In this document: piece after piece, positions 59,710 to 64,000 of the stretch | Layout: each line of letters starts with the position of its first letter | Numbering within the stretch: position 1 is the stretch's first letter | From: Typhlomys cinereus | Lineage: Eukaryota > Chordata > Mammalia > Rodentia > Platacanthomyidae | Assembly (NCBI GenBank): GCA_023101885.1 | Contig: JALPQD010000027.1 | Location: 3,353,967-3,417,966 of the forward strand | Direction of reading: 5' to 3' | Length of the DNA: 64,000 nucleotides | Notes under the pieces: generated by a model | Databases searched by the model: none | What the model was told of the DNA's origin: nothing | Seen by the model: the letters and a program-made list of their open reading frames with translations, nothing else | Made by a program: the position numbers and the translations under genes

Positions 59710-61042
59710 GTAATTTTTTATTGTTCTACACAGAATGAAAGGATATTTTAAAAATAAATGTTTGACTCCTCATGAAAAATTAAACAGACTTATTTTAAAG
59801 GAAGACTGATAAGTTGTGTGATTCATTTACAAGGATTTATATAGTTAAACAAAAGATGAGTTTCAAGTCTCATAGTTACAAAAGCATCATCAAATTGAGA
59901 TTATTTCTTAATCTTACAAATTCTACATAATGAAAATTAGTGGAAATTGACCATAAAGTGACAAGTTAAGTGAATATTAAGACAATTTGGTGTTAAAATT
60001 TTTTACAAAATCACTTCTATTTTTAGAAATGTCTCTGTGAAATAAAGAAGTAATTCATAAAATGGTTGAGAAAACAGGAACATAGTGGAAAATGTGAGAA
60101 AGTTTATTAAAATTAACGACATTGCTCCTGATTTTTAGGTGGGAGATTTTATATTTGTAAATGATCTCAATTTCCTAAACTGAAAAAACTTTCTAAATTG
60201 AAAAAAATTCAATGGATCCTATTTAACTTTAATATGAAGACACAGAATGCTGCAGAATAGCTTTAGTCATTTAGCTGGAAAAGAAACGGCAGCTTAGTTT
60301 GTTTTCTAAGCTCTACTACCTTCCTTACTCCTCTCACTTCTCTTACTCAGTCCTTCTGTTCAACACATACAGTGCTCTTTACATTCTGCTTTTCAACTTT
60401 CTTCTCATTATATAATTAAACAACTAATTTTATGAGATTTCACACATTGTCACCAATCTAAGAGGTTCTAGTTTAGTACTATCTCTGTCAGTCAGGTTTT
60501 ACCATGGATCTCTTACTGTGTGATTGGTGTTCTTTTTCTTCTTCATAGAACCCTAAATACTAGAAATGTGTGCTATAGAGGGGTGAAATTGGAGACAGTC
60601 TGAAAATAAACATATTTAAGGTCTGATAATATTCTTAGACCATCAGAATTTACATCTTTCTCAATCCAAAAGAATGGCTCATAGAGTGTTTCTATACATT
60701 AGAATCAAGCAGCTTTTTTTTTGTCAATGGTTTTAGACCATTGTATTTTGAATCTGAGGTTGCATATATATTCTTATGTTTGTGTCAATGAAATCTATCT
60801 TGAGGACTACAGTCAAGCTACTTGTACCTGTGAGTGAAAATTAACAGTGCATAAAATGAAGATATTTTGGTTTACTGTTAATCTAGCAAAGATAGCATTT
60901 ATGCTTCCTCTAACTATCTGTAAAAATATGAATGCATATTTAATTAGAGAAAAACATCAATTTAACAGGCAATATGTAAAGTATTTATGTATGACCAATT
61001 TCCAAACACTGTATTGTAAATATTCCAAAACCTCTTTTGCAG
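59710..61042 (+). other. Intron 5
   Basis: About 1.3 kb, AT-rich, no repeat recognised. The frame 60847-61074 overlaps exon 6 in another reading frame and is not coding. Confidence 0.7.
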
Positions 61043-61146
61043 ACATTCCAACTTACACTAAGAGCAACAGATAATGCAGGTCTGTTCTGTCAAGGAACAC
61101 TAATTATCAAGATTAGAAACACAAATGACGAGAAGCCTCAATTCGA
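61043..61146 (+). CDS. Exon 6: end of EC2 and the EC2-EC3 calcium linker
   Basis: The acceptor is CCTCTTTTGCAG ending at 61042 and the donor GTAAGC at 61147. The exon is 104 nt, phase 0 to phase 2, covering residues 198-232 with the last codon split. It encodes TFQLTLRATDNAG, where the DNA triplet occupies the DAD calcium-ligand position, and KIRNTNDEKPQFE, a close match to the DxNDNxPxF linker. C213 is unpaired among the residues seen here, apart from C114 in EC1. Confidence 0.92.
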
Positions 61147-62937
61147 GTAAGCATGTTTATTTTGAAGCAGAGGAGAAAGGTTAAAGCAAACTTTTATATA
61201 TTACAAATGGTGACAAGGAGTCTTAGACTATGTATTGTTTATTGTTTTATAATATTGTTTCAAATATATATGATTGTATACCCATAATTAATGCAGACAT
61301 GGATATAGACTGAAATAAGTATTAGAAAATACTTCACTCAAATTCAGAAGTGCTCCACATGTAATACACCAGGAAGAGTTTGTGTCCTTTTCCAGAGATT
61401 TTTCAAAATAGTTCCATTGCTTTATAATGCATACATTGATTTGAATTAGCAGTGATTTTGAAAATATAGCTTAAAGTATATAACAATTTCATTTTCATAT
61501 TCCCAATGACAATTTTAAAATTACAAAATAATTGTAAATTGCAAATGGATGTTTTACTATACTTTGAAATATGATAGTCAAAAGGTTACTACAGAACAAG
61601 TGTAATTGAATACTTCTTAGAAAATATTTTACTTCTTTTTTAATACATTTTTTATTATTACCGCTAATACAAACTTAATAGGTAGACCAGTTCCCTCCCT
61701 CCCTCCTCTTCCCCTCGAATCCCCTGCTCCCCTCCCCTCCCTACCCATCCCCCAGTGCCTCCCCCCCAATTCCCAGAGAGTCCTTTATTGTGTATGCCTA
61801 ACTCTCCTCTGGGTCCTCCTCTCCGATGACGTACAAGGATCCAGTGGCATTTCCCTGAACCCTTTCCCGTGTTCCCCTTAAGCATAGGAACACTACTGTG
61901 GCTGTCAATCCCTTGCCTCCAAGGGAAAAAGCTAGCAGTGTTGTAGTTCTTCTCCTCATGCTGTAAGCTGTTTCTTCATAGATGACTATGAATAATAATC
62001 ATTTAGTCTTTAAATTAACCTTTGTAATGTTGTCTGAGAAACTGATGCAAATTTAGAGGTTCCAGAATATACTAGTCGTGAAAATATATAATCTTCAGCT
62101 TTACCTAGGATTGAAGTAGAAGTATTATCAACTTTTAGGAATTATAATACGCCACTCTCATGATATGATAACCACACCCTATTCTACCTATTTAGCAGAA
62201 TTCATTACTGAATATATTTCAGAAATACTTAAATTGCTGAAGTATATTTTTATTAAAGTAGCATGTTAAATATCAATGAAATAGAAAAGAACCCATATGT
62301 AAATATTATGTATACAGGTAAAGTCACAAGGTTGCTTGCAGGAAGGAGTTCAGATACACACCACCCTTGTCCTTTAGCTGTACATAAAGCATAAGTTAAT
62401 AATTAGTGCATGATGCATGAGGGAAGACAGAATATGAAGGGTATATAAATTTCTGAAGCATTCTGGAGAGGATCAGGGAGTTAACGGGAGACTCAGAGAG
62501 GTAAGCAATAATGTACAAAAAATATCTTGATTGATTGATCTTAAATGTTACAATTTTGGATAGAATTCCTCATTACAGAAAGTAAGAAGAAAATGAACAT
62601 ATTTAATGCCTTATCTTCCAGCTATTCCATACAGTGAATATCTGTAATAACAGATACATTATTCCATTGTCATTTTCATTTTTCTCCTCATTTCTGTCAT
62701 AGTGTTTTTGATATGTGGCACAATACCAGAGACCTTGTGATTGAAAATTAATGCTTATGCAAAAATATAAGTAGCTTTGTGCCACAAATGGATTTTCTCA
62801 ATATTTGAACAAATTCAGAACCTTTAAGTTCATGACAAAATTGCTATCATTATAAATCCAGAAGTTACACTGCTGATTATAATTGGCAATTATATTGTAA
62901 GAATTGACAAATTCATGTCTTCACATTTTATTTGTAG
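61147..62937 (+). other. Intron 6
   Basis: About 1.8 kb containing a minus-strand L1 3' end at 61637-61925. The rest is AT-rich with nothing recognised. Confidence 0.75.
61637..61925 (-). mobile_element. 5'-truncated L1 3' end, minus strand, in intron 6
   Basis: Very similar to 34245-34568: 'AATACATTTTTTATTATTACCGC', 'AACTTAATAGGTAGACCAG', a C-rich tract at 61695-61770, 'TCCCAGAGAGTCCTTTATTG' and an end at CCCTTGCCTCCAAGG. It is antisense to the gene. The 73-codon Gly-rich minus frame is L1 3' UTR, not a gene. Confidence 0.9.
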
Positions 62938-63080
62938 GCCATTTCCCTTGAATTCTATTAATGTCACGGAAAATAAAGCTATTGGAGAAATTATAGCAAG
63001 AGTCAAAGCAACGGATCGCGATGAAGACAGTATCACATACTCATTCAAAACCCAGCAGGAAATGTTTGCTTTGGACCCTT
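62938..63080 (+). CDS. Exon 7: first half of cadherin repeat EC3
   Basis: The acceptor is TTATTTGTAG ending at 62937 and the donor GTAAGT at 63081. The exon is 143 nt, phase 2 to phase 1, covering residues 232-279. The split codon with exon 6 gives Glu, producing PQFEPFPLNSINVTEN across the junction. Motifs are VTEN (241-244), an NVT glycosylation sequon (240-242), ATDRDEDS (256-263) and FALDP at the end, where an exon break is common. The repeat needs a further exon, most likely beyond base 64000. Confidence 0.92.
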
Positions 63081-64000
63081 GTAAGTTTTAGATAAATGTT
63101 TCTAGCCTACTTTGGCTAAACATTCTCAATCTAATCTCTGTAATCCCTTTATAATTTGGGCTGGTAAATCTACTCTTTCAAAATTGAACACAGAGAAGGA
63201 AACATATCAGAAACATATGACATTTATAGTTGTGATTTTCCTACTTGTTAAAATGGTATTCTCATGAAGTCATGAATGACCTAAAACTTTTATTACTTTT
63301 ATTGCTTTTATTACTATCTATCATCTTGCAAAGATAATTAGCCAAGATGCTTCTGTGAGATTCTTGTAAGACTTAAGACACAAAACTTTTTCCTTGATCT
63401 TATATGTAGAAATTGAGACATTTTCTGGATAATTTATTACAATTTGGGTTATTTGGGTAGGTATTTGTCTATGCATACAAGATTGTCATCTGGGTATATT
63501 CTTATTTCAGGCTGTCTTGGTGCCAAATATAATCAACTATGTGTTTTACAAGGTAAACGAAAGCATCAATAATATATTGTAGGAAGTGTTTTTGTTGTGG
63601 TATATTGTTTGGAAATGCTATTGCTTCTTCCTAATTCTAGGGTTTGAGTTTAGGGAAGAAAGGTGGATATAAAGGAGAAAGTCATGGGGAAGAATAGGAC
63701 ACAGAAACATGTTTAGGGTTCAACTACATGCTTGAAACCTGTGTCAGCTCTTTTGGCTCTAACATTTGTGGTATAATTGTTCTATAAAGGCTGGGGCCTT
63801 TCATTACAGGTCTGAATGTATGCACCTATTCTAGAAGTCATAACAGCTAAAGATTTCACTGGTATACTATGTGTATCTATGAATTTGACCCACGATAGTA
63901 AAAAAAAAAAACTGCAATTTTTGGTGATTTTTTTTTTTGTAATTTAATTACATGGTTCTTGAGCATGAACTTTCAGGAGGATAATGTGGTGTTGCAATAT
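63081..64000 (+). other. Intron 7, left part
   Basis: The sequence after exon 7 holds no clear cadherin-like coding. A 42-nt segment, 63511-63552, is flanked by a good acceptor (TTATTTCAG) and a GTAAAC donor in matching phase, but its translation is cysteine-rich and lacks cadherin features. No other acceptor here opens a usable frame. Confidence 0.6.

Larger units (their letters stand above)
44539..64000 (+). other. Cadherin-related gene, 5' part (seven coding exons, runs off the window)
   Basis: Seven exons with AG/GT borders join in one open frame of 838 nt (279 codons plus one base). The predicted protein begins with a signal peptide (residues 1 to about 18), then EC1 (about 22-114), EC2 (about 125-231) and the start of EC3 (233-279). 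EC2 shows the calcium-site series: PED 130-132, TDED 145-148, LDFDAG 190-195, ATDNAG 205-210 and NTNDEKPQF 223-231. EC3 shows TEN 242-244 and ATDRDED 256-262. Such proteins are single-pass membrane or secreted adhesion proteins; the transmembrane and cytoplasmic parts would lie beyond the window. EC1 lacks a DxNDNxP linker, unlike classical cadherins. A CDHR-type gene is most likely; Cdhr18 (mouse Gm281) is a tentative candidate only. No stops or frameshifts are seen, so the gene looks functional. Confidence 0.88.

Noticed and set aside
1..64000. CRISPR arrays, bacterial operons, tRNA or rRNA genes
   Set aside because: No spaced direct repeats of CRISPR type, no tRNA cloverleaf outside SINE heads and no rRNA motifs. 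All regular repeats are microsatellites or retroelements.

Overview
This is vertebrate nuclear DNA and almost certainly a rodent genome. It is AT-rich and intron-rich, with no operons and no compact ORFs, and it is dominated by L1 retrotransposons, tRNA-derived SINEs and microsatellites. B3-like and B4-like SINEs point to Myodonta (mouse-like rodents and jerboas). The young CpG-rich SINEs share a B2-superfamily head (GGGGCTGGAGAGGTGGCTCAG type) but have a different body and an AATAAA-containing tail. By inference this suggests a dipodoid (jerboa, jumping mouse or birch mouse) rather than a murid.

Bases 1 to about 44,000 look like an intergenic repeat-laden region with no recognisable coding exon. 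The main structures are: an old L1 (about 5,244-10,750) split by a younger L1 (5,405-7,856) with a 16-bp target-site duplication, whose 5' end is an odd GC- and CpG-rich block; decayed L1 3' non-coding segments in both orientations; an L1 with an inverted 5' part (about 22,110-23,940), the signature of twin priming; an L1 inserted inside a B3-like SINE (about 29,925-31,172); and an L1 tail expanded into a long GAAA microsatellite near 34,000.

Bases 44,539 to the right edge carry the 5' part of one plus-strand gene encoding a cadherin-superfamily protein. Seven coding exons can be placed with canonical AG/GT splice sites and matching phases: 44,539-44,572; 45,329-45,496; 50,367-50,537; 56,503-56,597; 59,587-59,709; 61,043-61,146; 62,938-63,080. 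Joined, they make 838 nt and 279 complete codons with no frameshift or stop: a signal peptide, a degenerate first cadherin repeat (EC1) lacking the usual calcium-binding linker, a well-formed second repeat (EC2), and the start of a third (EC3). The gene runs off the window. I do not recognise it with certainty. It is not a classical cadherin, and it resembles the cadherin-related (CDHR) group; a relative of rodent Cdhr18 (Gm281) is a guess from memory. Its introns hold SINEs, microsatellites, a minus-strand L1 3' end and a local duplication of about 140 bp.

I found no tRNA, rRNA, CRISPR array or second gene. Repeat family names are by eye; boundaries marked 'about' are approximate.
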